Below, one piece after another: positions 26,505 through 34,269 of a DNA stretch of 64,000 bases. The first letter of the stretch is position 1. Each line of letters starts with the position of its first letter. Source of the DNA: Isoptericola peretonis (GTDB lineage: Bacteria; Actinomycetota; Actinomycetes; Actinomycetales; Cellulomonadaceae). The notes under the pieces were generated by a model. It ran no database searches. It saw only the letters and a list, made by a program, of their open reading frames with translations, and was not told the DNA's origin. The position numbers and the translations under genes are program-made. The DNA lies in the NCBI GenBank assembly GCA_023241745.1, contig JALQCY010000003.1:186001-250000 (forward strand), given 5' to 3'.

Positions 26505-27156
26505 CGTCGTCCTCCCCCGCCGGTCGAGCCTGCCGGGCCCCCGTCCCGACAGGCTCGACCAGTGTGGGGAGCAGCCGGTCCAGCCCGACGACGACGAGGC
26601 CGAGCACGTAGAACGCGCCGCCGTAGATCAGCAGGTTGAGCCCCAGCCCGCCCCAGCCGAGGGCGTCGAGGTCGACGAAGCCGTACGGGTACTCGCTGCC
26701 CGGGCTCAGCTGGCCGCGGACCAGCACGAAGCCGAAGTACAGCACGGGGAACGCCATCCACACCGCGGCGTCACGGAGGCGCATGCGGCGGTGCTCGTCG
26801 AGCAGCAGGAAGTCGAGCGCGACCGCGACCGGCACCACCTGGTGCTCGATCTGCCCGTCCGTCAGGCCGAGGAACACCGCGGGCGCGTCCGGGTCCTCCG
26901 GCGCCAGGACGAGCCACGCCACCAGCCCCGTGATAGACGCCGCGAGGGTGACCACGCCCTTCGCCCACACCGGCGGCTGCGGGCGGCGCAGCAGCGACGC
27001 GACGCCGGCCCACCCGAACACCACCACCACGAGGAATCCCGTGAGGTTGGTGAAGTAGACGAGGCCCTCCACGTCGCCGTCCCGCCAGATGGCGCGGTTG
27101 CCGACGAGCGCGAGGACCACCAGGAAGAGCCGGAAGAGGCCCACGACGACGTGCAT
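26494..27156 (-). CDS. Pr6Pr family membrane protein
   Basis: A 220-residue integral membrane protein with about six segments, beginning VVVGLFRLFLVVLALVGNRAIW and containing YFTNLTG and the EHQVVPVAVALDFLL / YPYGFVDL motifs typical of the actinobacterial Pr6Pr family. Function unknown. The last 11 bp overlap the alkylsulfatase gene, and its 3' end holds a hairpin that probably terminates that convergent gene. Starts ATG 27156. Confidence 0.75.
   Translation of the reverse strand: MHVVVGLFRLFLVVLALVGNRAIWRDGDVEGLVYFTNLTGFLVVVVFGWAGVASLLRRPQPPVWAKGVVTLAASITGLVAWLVLAPEDPDAPAVFLGLTDGQIEHQVVPVAVALDFLLLDEHRRMRLRDAAVWMAFPVLYFGFVLVRGQLSPGSEYPYGFVDLDALGWGGLGLNLLIYGGAFYVLGLVVVGLDRLLPTLVEPVGTGARQARPAGEDDVRG
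26522..26560 (+). terminator. Hairpin, likely terminator of the alkylsulfatase operon
   Basis: GGTCGAGCCTG (26522-26532) pairs with CAGGCTCGACC (26550-26560), 18 nt past the alkylsulfatase stop. It lies inside the 3' coding end of the convergent Pr6Pr gene. Confidence 0.5.
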
Positions 27157-27178
27157 GGGCGTCAGTGAACCAGAAACC

Positions 27179-27532
27179 TCAGAAGACGAGGATCGCCACC
27201 AGGCCGGAGAGCCCGAGCAGCGCCGTGCCGGCGCACATGACCACGATCCGCCGGCCGTGCCGCAGGCGGGGCTCGGCGGCGCCGAGGTGCCGTTGCGTGT
27301 GCCGGGCGTGCCGCCTGGCGAACCACCACAGCGGCGGCGTGAGCAGGAGCGCGACGGCGGCGACGAGCACCAGGGTCGTCGGGCCGTCGACGCCGGGCAG
27401 CGTCTGCCACGCCACCGCGGTGGCCGCCGTGAACGACAGCAGGGTGCGGCGCCACGCGAGCGCGGTGCGCTCCACCTGCAGGCCCCGGTCGCGCTCGGGC
27501 CCGACGAGCGGCGGGTCGGGTCGGTCGGTCAT
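27179..27532 (-). CDS. DUF202 family membrane protein
   Basis: A 117-residue protein with the DUF202 signature RGLQVERTALAWRRTLLSF and three membrane segments, ending in a basic loop and a final hydrophobic helix. It follows the YidH-type DUF202 gene by 15 nt on the same strand; paired DUF202 genes of this kind are common in actinobacteria. Function unknown. The predicted start is ATG 27532. Confidence 0.8.
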   Translation of the reverse strand: MTDRPDPPLVGPERDRGLQVERTALAWRRTLLSFTAATAVAWQTLPGVDGPTTLVLVAAVALLLTPPLWWFARRHARHTQRHLGAAEPRLRHGRRIVVMCAGTALLGLSGLVAILVF

Positions 27533-27547
27533 GTCAGCACGGTCGCG

Positions 27548-27910
27548 TCAGTGCAGCAGCAGGGCGAGCAGCACGAGCACGCCGACGACGGTGACGGTCA
27601 CGACCAGCACGAACCCGGTGATCGCGCCGGGAAGCGGCCCGTGCTCGCGCATCGCCCGCTCGGAGCGGGCCCACTCGACCGCCGCCGCGACGGGCACGAC
27701 GGCGCCCGCCACGAGCAGCACGACGGCGGATGCCAGGCGCAGGTGCGGCTCCATCGGCAGGTCGAGCGCCTCGAGCGCCGTCCCGCCGGCGATGAGCCCG
27801 AGGGCGGTGCGCAGCCACGCCAGGATGGTGCGCTCGTTGGCGAGGGAGAACCGCGGGTCGGGCTCCGTGCCCTTCTCGTAGACCCACCGAGGGAAGCGTT
27901 CGCGGCTCAC
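27548..27910 (-). CDS. YidH/DUF202 family membrane protein
   Basis: A 120-residue inner-membrane protein. The cytoplasmic N-terminus PDPRFSLANERTILAWLRTALGL is the YidH/DUF202 hallmark, followed by two more membrane helices. GTG 27910 (MSRERFPRW) is chosen: a TAGGCT element ends 8 nt upstream on this strand and there is no Shine-Dalgarno site, so the mRNA is probably leaderless. First gene of a two-gene unit with the next DUF202 gene. Function unknown. Confidence 0.8.
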   Translation of the reverse strand: MSRERFPRWVYEKGTEPDPRFSLANERTILAWLRTALGLIAGGTALEALDLPMEPHLRLASAVVLLVAGAVVPVAAAVEWARSERAMREHGPLPGAITGFVLVVTVTVVGVLVLLALLLH

Positions 27911-27918
27911 GAGGCCCG

Positions 27919-27924
27919 AGCCTA
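27919..27924 (-). promoter_or_regulatory. -10 element TAGGCT (leaderless yidH-like gene)
   Basis: On the minus strand TAGGCT ends 8 nt before GTG 27910, the spacing expected when transcription starts at the start codon. It is back to back with the TAGCGT element at 27982. Confidence 0.5.
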
Positions 27925-27981
27925 GCCAGCACCCGCCGGCGGGGCGCGGGCGCGCGGCTGGTCGGGCGGGATGGCGGTGGC

Positions 27982-27987
27982 TAGCGT
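27982..27987 (+). promoter_or_regulatory. -10 element TAGCGT (leaderless PEP mutase-like gene)
   Basis: TAGCGT lies 7 nt before ATG 27995, matching the TANNNT-N7-start arrangement of actinobacterial leaderless genes. No Shine-Dalgarno site is present. Confidence 0.6.
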
Positions 27988-27994
27988 CGTCGCC

Positions 27995-28804
27995 ATGCCC
28001 GCCACCACGCCGTCCGCCGCGTCCGCCGCCTTCCTCGCCCTCCACCGCCCCGGCGACCCGCTCCTGCTGCCGAACGCCTGGGACGCCGGGTCCGCGCGGA
28101 TCCTCGCCGCGCTCGGCTTCGCCGCCCTCGCGACGACGAGCAGCGGGTTCGCCGCGACGCTCGGCCGGCCCGACGGCGCGGTCACACGCGACGAGACGCT
28201 CGCGCACGCCGCGGCGCTGGCGGCCGCCGTCGACGTCCCCGTCAGCGCGGACCTCGAGAACGGCTTCGGGGACTCCCCCGCCGACGTCGCCGGGGCGGTC
28301 ACCGACGCCCGCGCGGCAGGGCTCGCCGGGTGCTCGATCGAGGACCACACCGGCCGCGACGACGACCCGATCTACGACCGCGCCCTCGCCGTCGAGCGCG
28401 TGGCCGCCGCCGCCGAGGCCTCCGGGGGCCTGGTGCTCACCGCCCGCTGCGAGAACCACCTGCACGGCCGCGGCGACCTCGCCGACACGATCGCCCGGTT
28501 GCAGGCCTACCAGGAGGCCGGCGCCGACGTCCTGTACGCGCCGGGCCTGCGTGACGTCGGCCAGGTCGCCGCGCTGTGCCGTGAGGTGGACCGGCCGGTG
28601 AACGCGCTGCTCGTGCGCGGCGGGCCCACGCCGGCGGAGCTCGCCGACGCCGGCGTGGCGCGCCTCTCCGTGGGCGGCACGTTCGCGTGGAACGCCCTGT
28701 CCGCACTGGTCGACGCCGCGCGGGAGCTGCAGGCCGGCGAGGTCGGGTTCCTCGACCGCACGGGCCCCGCACGCGAGGTGATGGGCCGAGCGTTCCACGC
28801 CTGA
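27995..28804 (+). CDS. Isocitrate lyase/PEP mutase family protein
   Basis: A 269-residue TIM-barrel enzyme of the isocitrate lyase/phosphoenolpyruvate mutase superfamily. It starts FLALHRPGDPLLLPNAWDAGSA, and has VSADLENGFGDSP (metal-binding region) and IEDHTGRDDDPIYD. It lacks the KKCGH loop of true isocitrate lyase, so a carboxy-phospho-pyruvate, methylisocitrate or oxaloacetate-type lyase/hydrolase is more likely; substrate unknown. ATG 27995 is preferred over ATG 27971 because of the upstream TAGCGT element and homolog-like N-terminus. It stands alone, divergent from the DUF202 pair. Confidence 0.8.
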   Translation: MPATTPSAASAAFLALHRPGDPLLLPNAWDAGSARILAALGFAALATTSSGFAATLGRPDGAVTRDETLAHAAALAAAVDVPVSADLENGFGDSPADVAGAVTDARAAGLAGCSIEDHTGRDDDPIYDRALAVERVAAAAEASGGLVLTARCENHLHGRGDLADTIARLQAYQEAGADVLYAPGLRDVGQVAALCREVDRPVNALLVRGGPTPAELADAGVARLSVGGTFAWNALSALVDAARELQAGEVGFLDRTGPAREVMGRAFHA

Positions 28805-28834
28805 GGCACGCCCTCCCGAGGTGGATCGGCGCCG

Positions 28835-29104
28835 TTGCATCCACGCGGCCTCTGCCGGGCGAAGAACGGACAGGTGCTCGACTCCCGCCAGGCGCTGCGG
28901 TCCGACGGCGCCCGCCTGACGTCCGCGCAGGGCGCGACGTTCCGCGTCGACGTGCTGAGCCGGTGGGTGCCGCTCGTGCGGCTGGTCGACCGGGACCGCA
29001 ACGACGTGGACCCCTTCCTCGTCCGGAGCAGGCTCGACATCAACAAGGGCAACGCGCAGATCGCCCACGGCATCAGCGCGGTGCTCCGACCGCTCGACCT
29101 CTGA
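28835..29104 (+). CDS. Hypothetical protein or gene remnant
   Basis: An 89-codon frame whose third positions are almost all G or C from about 28874 onward (aac-gga-cag-gtg-ctc...), which marks real or recently real coding DNA. The start is unclear: TTG 28835 lacks a ribosome site and GTG 28874 is an alternative. It lies in the same frame as the preceding lyase gene, directly behind that gene's TGA. The product is soluble and basic, with a middle segment rich in Arg and Val. I recognise no family. A terminator hairpin follows at once. It could be a small gene or the 3' remnant of a lost one. Confidence 0.35.
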   Translation: MHPRGLCRAKNGQVLDSRQALRSDGARLTSAQGATFRVDVLSRWVPLVRLVDRDRNDVDPFLVRSRLDINKGNAQIAHGISAVLRPLDL

Positions 29105-29109
29105 CGTAG

Positions 29110-29133
29110 GCCCTCGCGCGACCAGAGGGCTTT
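29110..29133 (+). terminator. Intrinsic terminator
   Basis: GCCCTC (29110-29115) pairs with GAGGGC (29125-29130) around a 9-nt loop and is followed by TTT. It ends the unit 27995-29104. The following 29134-29256 stretch is unusually AT-rich (GGCGAAAAATACAAAAG) and probably carries the promoter of the DUF4397 gene. Confidence 0.55.
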
Positions 29134-29256
29134 CCGCTAGCCAGGCGAAAAATACAAAAGTCAACGACAACTGCATCCGTACCCGGCCTCCCGCCGGAAC
29201 TAGAGGTGTCAGCACGGACACGGCCTCCACCGGGGGCCACGACACCGGGAGGCACC

Positions 29257-30168
29257 ATGGAACGCACCGCACGGCGCAGCGCCGCACTCGTCGGAGTGAC
29301 GGCCTTCGCCGCCCTAGGACTGTCCGCGGTGGGGCTCGCGCCCTCCGCCACCGCTTCGACCGACGACGGGGCGGTCCTCTCGGTGATGCACGGCGTCCCC
29401 GACACCCCCGTCGACGTCTGGGTGGACGACGAGCTCACCGTCGACGACTTCGAGCCCGGTGACATGGCGGGCCCGCTCGACCTTCCCGCGGGGACCTACT
29501 CCGTCGCGATCACCGCGCCGGACGCCGAGGACACGAGCGAGCCCGTGATCGGGCCGGTCGACCTGGACCTCGAGGCGGGCGGGAACTACACCGCCGTCGC
29601 CCACCTGGACGCCGACGGCGCGCCGACGGCCACCCTCTTCACCAACGACACCTCCGCGACGGCGGCCGGGGACGGGCGCCTCACCGTCCGGCACGTCGCC
29701 GCGGCTCCCGCCGTGGACGTGCTCGCCGGCGGCGAGCCTGTGGTCAGCGGCCTGGAGAACTCCGACGATGAGACCCTCGACCTCCCCGCGGGCACCGTCT
29801 CGGCGGCCGTGGCTGCAGCCGGCAGCACGGACCCCCTCCTCGGCCCGGCCGACGTCGAGGTGGCCGAGGGCGTCAACACGATCGCGTACGCCTGGGGCAG
29901 CCTGGACGACGACACGCTGGCGCTCGCCACCCAGACGGTCGACGGACTCCACTCCTCACCGGACGGCGTGCCCGCCGGGGTGTCCGGCCTGGCGGCAGGC
30001 TTCGACGCTCCCGACAGCGGGTTCAGCTCGACCGCGCTCCTGACGGGCAGCGCGATCGTGGGCCTCTTCCTCGTGATCGCCACCGTGATGCTCGTCAAGG
30101 CGGCGCGGGAGCACGCCCGGGAGCACCGCACGCACGGACCTGCGGGCCCCGACGCCCGGCGTCGATGA
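29257..30168 (+). CDS. Exported DUF4397 protein with C-terminal membrane anchor
   Basis: A 303-residue surface protein. It has a signal peptide (about residues 1-31, ending ATAS), two tandem DUF4397 beta-domains (about 35-140 and 143-235; VLSVMHGVPDTPVDVWVDDE and LTVRHVAAAPAVDVLAGG), a linker, a membrane helix (about 258-280) and a basic tail. There is no LPXTG, so it is membrane-anchored rather than sorted. ATG 29257 follows GGGAGG. Its stop overlaps the class F sortase start by 4 nt; this pairing is recurrent in actinobacteria, though the reason is unknown. Confidence 0.85.
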   Translation: MERTARRSAALVGVTAFAALGLSAVGLAPSATASTDDGAVLSVMHGVPDTPVDVWVDDELTVDDFEPGDMAGPLDLPAGTYSVAITAPDAEDTSEPVIGPVDLDLEAGGNYTAVAHLDADGAPTATLFTNDTSATAAGDGRLTVRHVAAAPAVDVLAGGEPVVSGLENSDDETLDLPAGTVSAAVAAAGSTDPLLGPADVEVAEGVNTIAYAWGSLDDDTLALATQTVDGLHSSPDGVPAGVSGLAAGFDAPDSGFSSTALLTGSAIVGLFLVIATVMLVKAAREHAREHRTHGPAGPDARRR

Positions 30169-30836
30169 GCTCGGGCGGCCGCCGGGTCGCGGCGCGGGAG
30201 GCCGGTATCGCCGCCCGCGCCGCGGCCGTCGTGCTCGCACTGGCGGTGGCGGCGTGCGCCCCGGTGCCGGACCCGACGGCTCCGGCCGCGGCGCCCTCCG
30301 AGGTGCGATCGGCACCGCTTGCGGACACGCCGTCCGCGCCCTCGGTCGCCGTACCCGTGCGTCCCGCCCGCGACGCGCCACCGCCGGTCCCGCCCGCGCC
30401 GACCCGTGTCGAGATCCCGGCCCTGGGCGTCGACGTGCGGGTCCGTGCGGTCGGCGTCGACGAGCAGGGCCGGATGGGTCTGCCGAAGTCGGCCGACGTC
30501 GCCGGCTGGTACCGGTACGGGGCGGCACCCTCCGACGCCACGGGCGCCACCGTCGTCGCCGCGCACGTCGACGACGCGGACAGCGTGGGTCCATTCGCCC
30601 GGCTCGCCACCGCCGAACCGGGTGACACGGTGCGGGTCCGCACCGCAGACGGCACCGCGTTCACCTACACGGTGGAGTCGACGGAGGCCACGGCCAAGGC
30701 CGCTCTCTCCGCCGACCGGCTCTTCGACAGGTCCGGCCGACCACGCCTCGTCCTGGTCACCTGCGGAGGCGCGTGGGACGCGCGCGCCCGCTCGTACACG
30801 GACAACGTCGTCGTGACCGCGGTCCGCCAGAGGTGA
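30165..30836 (+). CDS. Class F sortase
   Basis: A 223-residue sortase: N-terminal signal anchor, Pro/Ala-rich linker, then the catalytic beta-barrel (about 80-223) with His134 (AAHVDD), Cys200 (LVTCGG) and an Arg in ARARSYTDN (207 or 209). All three catalytic residues are present. Class F sortases attach LPXTG-type proteins to peptidoglycan in actinobacteria. It is coupled to the DUF4397 gene (ATGA). The only sorting substrate in this window is the 3010-residue LPTTG protein 9 kb away; whether it is the true substrate is not known. Confidence 0.85.
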   Translation: MSSGGRRVAAREAGIAARAAAVVLALAVAACAPVPDPTAPAAAPSEVRSAPLADTPSAPSVAVPVRPARDAPPPVPPAPTRVEIPALGVDVRVRAVGVDEQGRMGLPKSADVAGWYRYGAAPSDATGATVVAAHVDDADSVGPFARLATAEPGDTVRVRTADGTAFTYTVESTEATAKAALSADRLFDRSGRPRLVLVTCGGAWDARARSYTDNVVVTAVRQR

Positions 30837-30887
30837 GCGGCCCCGACGGTCTGCGCCGAACCGGTGGCCTGCCCGGCCGTGCGGTCC

Positions 30888-30893
30888 TACGAT
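30888..30893 (+). promoter_or_regulatory. -10 element TACGAT (leaderless sigma factor gene)
   Basis: TACGAT ends 5 nt before GTG 30899, where the sigma factor begins; no Shine-Dalgarno site exists. Confidence 0.5.
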
Positions 30894-30898
30894 CGGCC

Positions 30899-31540
30899 GT
30901 GTCCCACCGCGGACGCGCGCTGACCGCGGACTCCGACCGACCTCGAGGACGCACCCTGGAGCGCGACGACGCCGAGCCCGACGACCCGGGCCTCGACGTG
31001 CACGACCTCGGGCAGCGCTTCGCCGCGGGGGACGAGACGGCGCTCGCGGACGCCTTCCGGCAGTGGTCCGCGCTGGTGCACACGGTGGCGCTGCGGTCCC
31101 TCGGCTCCCGCGCCGACGCCGAGGACGTCACCCAGCAGGTCTTCGTGTCGGCCTGGCGCGGTCGGCACCGCTACGACCCGGAGAGGGCCCGCCTGCCGGC
31201 ATGGCTCGTCGGGATCACGCGGCACGCGGTCGCCGATGCCCACGAGGCACGGGCCCGGACCCGGCGGTCCCACGACGCCGTCCGGCGGGCCACCCCCGCC
31301 GAGCCGCCCCCCGAGTCACCCGTCGACCAGGTGGCCGACCGGATCGTCCTCGAGGACGAGCTGCGGATGCTCGGCGACCCGGCCGGCACGATCCTTCGCC
31401 TCGCGTTCTTCCGGGGGCTCACCCACGCCCAGATCGCGCAGGAGCTCAAGCTTCCGCTCGGTACCGTCAAGAGCCACGTACGACGGAGCCTCCTCCGGCT
31501 CCGCGACCGATTGGAGGTGGACGGTGCCACACATCGATGA
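30899..31540 (+). CDS. ECF RNA polymerase sigma factor
   Basis: A 213-residue ECF sigma factor. Region 2 spans about residues 40-105 ([25 protein letters not shown]), followed by an Ala/Pro-rich linker, and region 4 spans about 150-205 ([26 protein letters not shown]). It has an N-terminal extension of about 30 residues. GTG 30899 is selected from the upstream TACGAT element. Its end overlaps the anti-sigma gene by 17 nt. The pair belongs to the SigK/RskA-like type and could control the neighbouring surface genes, but I could not identify the recognised promoter. Confidence 0.85.
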   Translation: MSHRGRALTADSDRPRGRTLERDDAEPDDPGLDVHDLGQRFAAGDETALADAFRQWSALVHTVALRSLGSRADAEDVTQQVFVSAWRGRHRYDPERARLPAWLVGITRHAVADAHEARARTRRSHDAVRRATPAEPPPESPVDQVADRIVLEDELRMLGDPAGTILRLAFFRGLTHAQIAQELKLPLGTVKSHVRRSLLRLRDRLEVDGATHR

Positions 31541-32291
31541 CGAGTCGCTCGCGCTCAACGCGCTCGGCGAGGACGTGCTCGATCCCGAGCAGCGTGCCCA
31601 CCTCGACGCCTGCCCCACCTGTACGCGGACGGTGCGCGACCTTGCACGCGTGACGGCCAGGGTCCGGCCCCGCACCCCCGAACCGGAGCTGGTGCCGCCC
31701 GACCCCACGGTCTGGGCGCGTGTGCACGCGGAGCTCGGCCTCACGGACGTGCCCGCGGTCCCGGCGCCCGGCCAGGTGACTGCGGGCTCCGGTCCGGCCG
31801 GCGCGGGGGAGGCTCACGACGCGGCGACCGACGAGCTCTCGGCCCGGCGGGCGCGACGTTCCTGGCTCCCGGCCCTCGTCGCGGCGTGCACCGCCCTGGT
31901 GCTGGGCCTGGTCGGCGGGGTGCTCTGGGAGAGGCGCACGCTCGAACCCGACGAGACCACGATCGCCAGCGCGGTGCTCGACCCGCTGCCCGCCTGGGCG
32001 GGGTCCTCGGGGGAGGCCGTCCTGCAGACCACCGCGGAGGGACGGCGCGAGATCGTCGTCTCGGTCGACGCGCCGGCGCCTGCGGGCACGTTCCGCGAGG
32101 TGTGGCTGCTGAAGCCCGACGTCAGCGGGCTCGTGAGCCTCGGGGTGCTCGAAGGCGACCAGGGGAGGTTCGACGTACCGGAGGGCCTGGACGTCGCCGC
32201 CTACTCCGTCGTCGACGTCTCCGAGGAGCACCTCGACGGCGACCCGGCCCACTCCGGGGACTCCGTGGTCCGCGGGTCGTTCGAGACCTGA
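31524..32291 (+). CDS. Membrane anti-sigma factor (RskA-like, zinc-binding)
   Basis: A 255-residue anti-sigma factor. The cytosolic N-terminus has the ZAS zinc motif H26-x3-C30-x2-C33 (HLDACPTC). A single membrane helix spans about residues 113-133. The extracytoplasmic domain (about 140-255) matches the RskA C-terminal fold ([17 protein letters not shown]). It should hold the cognate sigma factor at the membrane until proteolysis. GTG 31524 follows GGAGGTGG, inside the end of the sigma gene (17 nt overlap), so stoichiometry is set by coupling. Confidence 0.85.
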   Translation: MPHIDDESLALNALGEDVLDPEQRAHLDACPTCTRTVRDLARVTARVRPRTPEPELVPPDPTVWARVHAELGLTDVPAVPAPGQVTAGSGPAGAGEAHDAATDELSARRARRSWLPALVAACTALVLGLVGGVLWERRTLEPDETTIASAVLDPLPAWAGSSGEAVLQTTAEGRREIVVSVDAPAPAGTFREVWLLKPDVSGLVSLGVLEGDQGRFDVPEGLDVAAYSVVDVSEEHLDGDPAHSGDSVVRGSFET

Positions 32292-32316
32292 CGACGGGCC
32301 CGCGCCGCGTGCGAGG

Positions 32317-32790
32317 TCATGCCGCGCGCGTTCCGGGGCTGACGACGCCCGGGCGCGGCATCTGCCAGAGCAGGCCGACGGCGACGCCGCCGGCCACGCA
32401 CGGGAGGAGCCCCGCCCAGCCCAGAGCCGGGGCGAGGCCGACGTCGCCGGAGGTGTCGCGGGCGAGCAGCGCGGTGAGCGCCACGACGACGGCGAGGGCG
32501 AGGGCCGCCGCGGCGACACCCCGCGCCCACCGCTTGCCCCGGCGGACGGCGCGGATCGTCCAGAGCCAGGCGGCCACGCCGAGCACGCCGACGCCGGCCA
32601 GCAGGTACTGGTACGCCGTGACGGCGGCGCCCACCTGCGCTGTGTCGTAGGAGGGGTAGCCGGCCCGCACGTGGTCGGACAGCAGGTGGGTGACGCCGTC
32701 AAGAAGCGGGGCGATCGCCACGAGCACGGTGAGCCCGAGGCCCACGGACATCGCCGCGAGCGCGCGTCGTTCCCCAGTGGTGGTCGTCAT
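32317..32790 (-). CDS. Membrane protein of unknown function, TetR-linked
   Basis: A 157-residue protein with four membrane segments and an extracytoplasmic loop after the first (DGVTHLLSDHVRAGYPSYDT). It starts at ATG 32790 behind GGAAGG, giving MTTTTGERRALAAMS. It is divergent from a TetR gene and has that regulator's probable operator in its promoter, so it is the likely main target. No known transporter family is recognised; the topology would suit a small integral sensor or a component of an efflux or stress system. Confidence 0.7.
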   Translation of the reverse strand: MTTTTGERRALAAMSVGLGLTVLVAIAPLLDGVTHLLSDHVRAGYPSYDTAQVGAAVTAYQYLLAGVGVLGVAAWLWTIRAVRRGKRWARGVAAAALALAVVVALTALLARDTSGDVGLAPALGWAGLLPCVAGGVAVGLLWQMPRPGVVSPGTRAA

Positions 32791-32834
32791 GGGAGGCCTT
32801 CCGGTCGGTGGGCCCGGCGCCCGAGGCACGCGGG

Positions 32835-32849
32835 AAACCTACGGTGTAG
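32835..32849 (-). promoter_or_regulatory. TetR operator copy 1
   Basis: On the minus strand this is CTACACCGTAGGTTT, identical at 13 of 15 positions to the copy at 32872-32886 but in opposite orientation. Each copy contains an inverted CTAC/GTAG core and ends in TAGGTT, itself a -10-like hexamer directed at the flanking gene. Confidence 0.65.
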
Positions 32850-32871
32850 GTCATTCGTGGCAGGCTATGTT

Positions 32872-32886
32872 CTACGTCGTAGGTTT
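32872..32886 (+). promoter_or_regulatory. TetR operator copy 2
   Basis: CTACGTCGTAGGTTT, with a perfect CTACG-T-CGTAG core, 22 nt before the TetR start codon. A possible -10 (TATGTT, 32866-32871) abuts it. With copy 1 it would allow one repressor to silence both divergent genes. Confidence 0.65.
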
Positions 32887-32907
32887 CGCAAGGGGAGAGG
32901 ACAGACC

Positions 32908-33564
32908 ATGACCGCGCGCTCACGCGGCACCTCGGCAGGCCTCGACCGCGGACGGATCGCCGCCGCGGCCGTCGCCCTCGTCGACCGGGACGGCCTGGAA
33001 CGCTTCGGCGTCCGGCGGCTCGCGGACGAGCTCGGCGTCGATCCCATGTCGATCTACCACCACGTCAAGGGCAAGGCGGCGCTCCTGGACGCCGTCTCGG
33101 AGACGGTGCTCGGCGAGGTCGCCGTCGACGACGCCGACCCTGGCACCGATAGCCGGCGCGACTGGCAGGACGTCGCGCGGCGCACCGCGCACGCCTACCG
33201 CGACATGGCCTATCGGCACCCGCGGGTGTTCCCCCTGCTGGTCACGCGCGCGCAGACGTCGCCGGTCGCGGTCTCCGCCCTTGAGGCCCTGGTCGCCGCG
33301 ATGCGGCGCGACGGGCTGCCCGACCGCGTGGTCGCCGACGCGCCGATGGTGCTGTTCGGCTTCCTCAACGGTCACCTGCTGGCGCGCACGGTCGAGGGTC
33401 AGGTGCCGGTCCCGGCGTTCGACGCCGACGCCCACCCCACGATGGCCGCGCTCGCGCCGCGGTGGGAGGACTTCGGGACGGCCGCGGAGCTCGACCGGTT
33501 GCTCGACGCCGTGCTCGCCGGACTGGCGCACCAGGCCGGACCGACGGCGCGGGGGGCCGCCTGA
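32908..33564 (+). CDS. TetR family regulator with tetracycline-repressor-like C-terminus
   Basis: A 218-residue repressor. The helix-turn-helix is at about residues 15-60 (RRLADELGVDPMSIYHHVKGK, the TetR-class HTH), and the C-terminal half fits the TetR_C_1 ligand-binding domain (RTAHAYRDMAYRHPRVFPLL). ATG 32908 is behind GGGGAGAGG. It is divergent from a small membrane protein gene, with two inverted copies of a 15-bp site between them, so autoregulation and control of that gene are likely. The ligand is unknown. Confidence 0.85.
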   Translation: MTARSRGTSAGLDRGRIAAAAVALVDRDGLERFGVRRLADELGVDPMSIYHHVKGKAALLDAVSETVLGEVAVDDADPGTDSRRDWQDVARRTAHAYRDMAYRHPRVFPLLVTRAQTSPVAVSALEALVAAMRRDGLPDRVVADAPMVLFGFLNGHLLARTVEGQVPVPAFDADAHPTMAALAPRWEDFGTAAELDRLLDAVLAGLAHQAGPTARGAA

Positions 33565-33578
33565 CCCCGGCCGCCCGG

Positions 33579-34235
33579 TCAGAGCGCGGCGGCGAACGCC
33601 CGCACGAGGGGGTGGATCGGGCGCCCGGACGACGCGCCGATGTGCGGCTGGAAGAGGCTCAGCACGAAGAACGGGTGGCCCGTGAGCTCCAGCACCTCCG
33701 CGCCCGCGTCCTCGGCGACGGCGCCCACGACGACGCCCACGCCCTCCAGGGCCGTGACCGCCTCCGGCGTCGGGGCGTACCCGCAGTAGTGCATCCCGAC
33801 GAACGGCTCGCCGACCCACGAAGCGAACCGCGTCCCCGGCACGGGCGTCACGAGCCGCTCCTCGCCGTACAGCGAGCACGCGAGCGCCGCCACGACGTCG
33901 TCGTCCGACTCGTCGCCGGACTCGGCGTGGCTCGCCCGGCGGCCGAGCAGGTTCCGCGCCAGCTCCACGACCGCGTACTGCATCCCGGCACAGGTGCCGA
34001 GGAACGGGACGCCGCCCTCCCGCGCCGCCGTCACCGCGCGCAGCACGGCCGCCTCGTCCGCGTACGGCGACCCGGGGACGAGCCACACGCCGTCGTAGCT
34101 CTCGAGGTCGAACGGGGCGTCGGACGGTACCCACACGGCCTCGACGCCCAGCTCGTCCGCGAGACGCGGGACGAGGGCGTCGAGCTCCCGGTGGCTGGTG
34201 TGGTCGCGGTGGTCGCCGAGCAGCGCGAGGGTCAT
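33579..34235 (-). CDS. Class I glutamine amidotransferase-like protein (CTP synthase C-terminal-like)
   Basis: A 218-residue protein with a class I glutamine amidotransferase fold: WLVPGSPYAD (oxyanion region), nucleophile Cys82 in LGTCAGMQ, and a C-terminal region (TGHPFFVLSLFQPHIG) that resembles the CTP synthase GATase end. It matches the family described as CTP synthase C-terminal region-related (seleno)protein; here cysteine codons are used. It has no synthetase partner gene, so the ammonia acceptor is unknown. Leaderless start is likely (TACCGT 6 nt before ATG 34235). Confidence 0.75.
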   Translation of the reverse strand: MTLALLGDHRDHTSHRELDALVPRLADELGVEAVWVPSDAPFDLESYDGVWLVPGSPYADEAAVLRAVTAAREGGVPFLGTCAGMQYAVVELARNLLGRRASHAESGDESDDDVVAALACSLYGEERLVTPVPGTRFASWVGEPFVGMHYCGYAPTPEAVTALEGVGVVVGAVAEDAGAEVLELTGHPFFVLSLFQPHIGASSGRPIHPLVRAFAAAL

Positions 34236-34241
34236 GGCGGC

Positions 34242-34247
34242 ACGGTA
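34242..34247 (-). promoter_or_regulatory. -10 element TACCGT (leaderless amidotransferase gene)
   Basis: On the minus strand TACCGT ends 6 nt before ATG 34235 and no Shine-Dalgarno site is present. Confidence 0.55.
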
Positions 34248-34269
34248 GCGCCCGACCCGCCCGCGGGGG

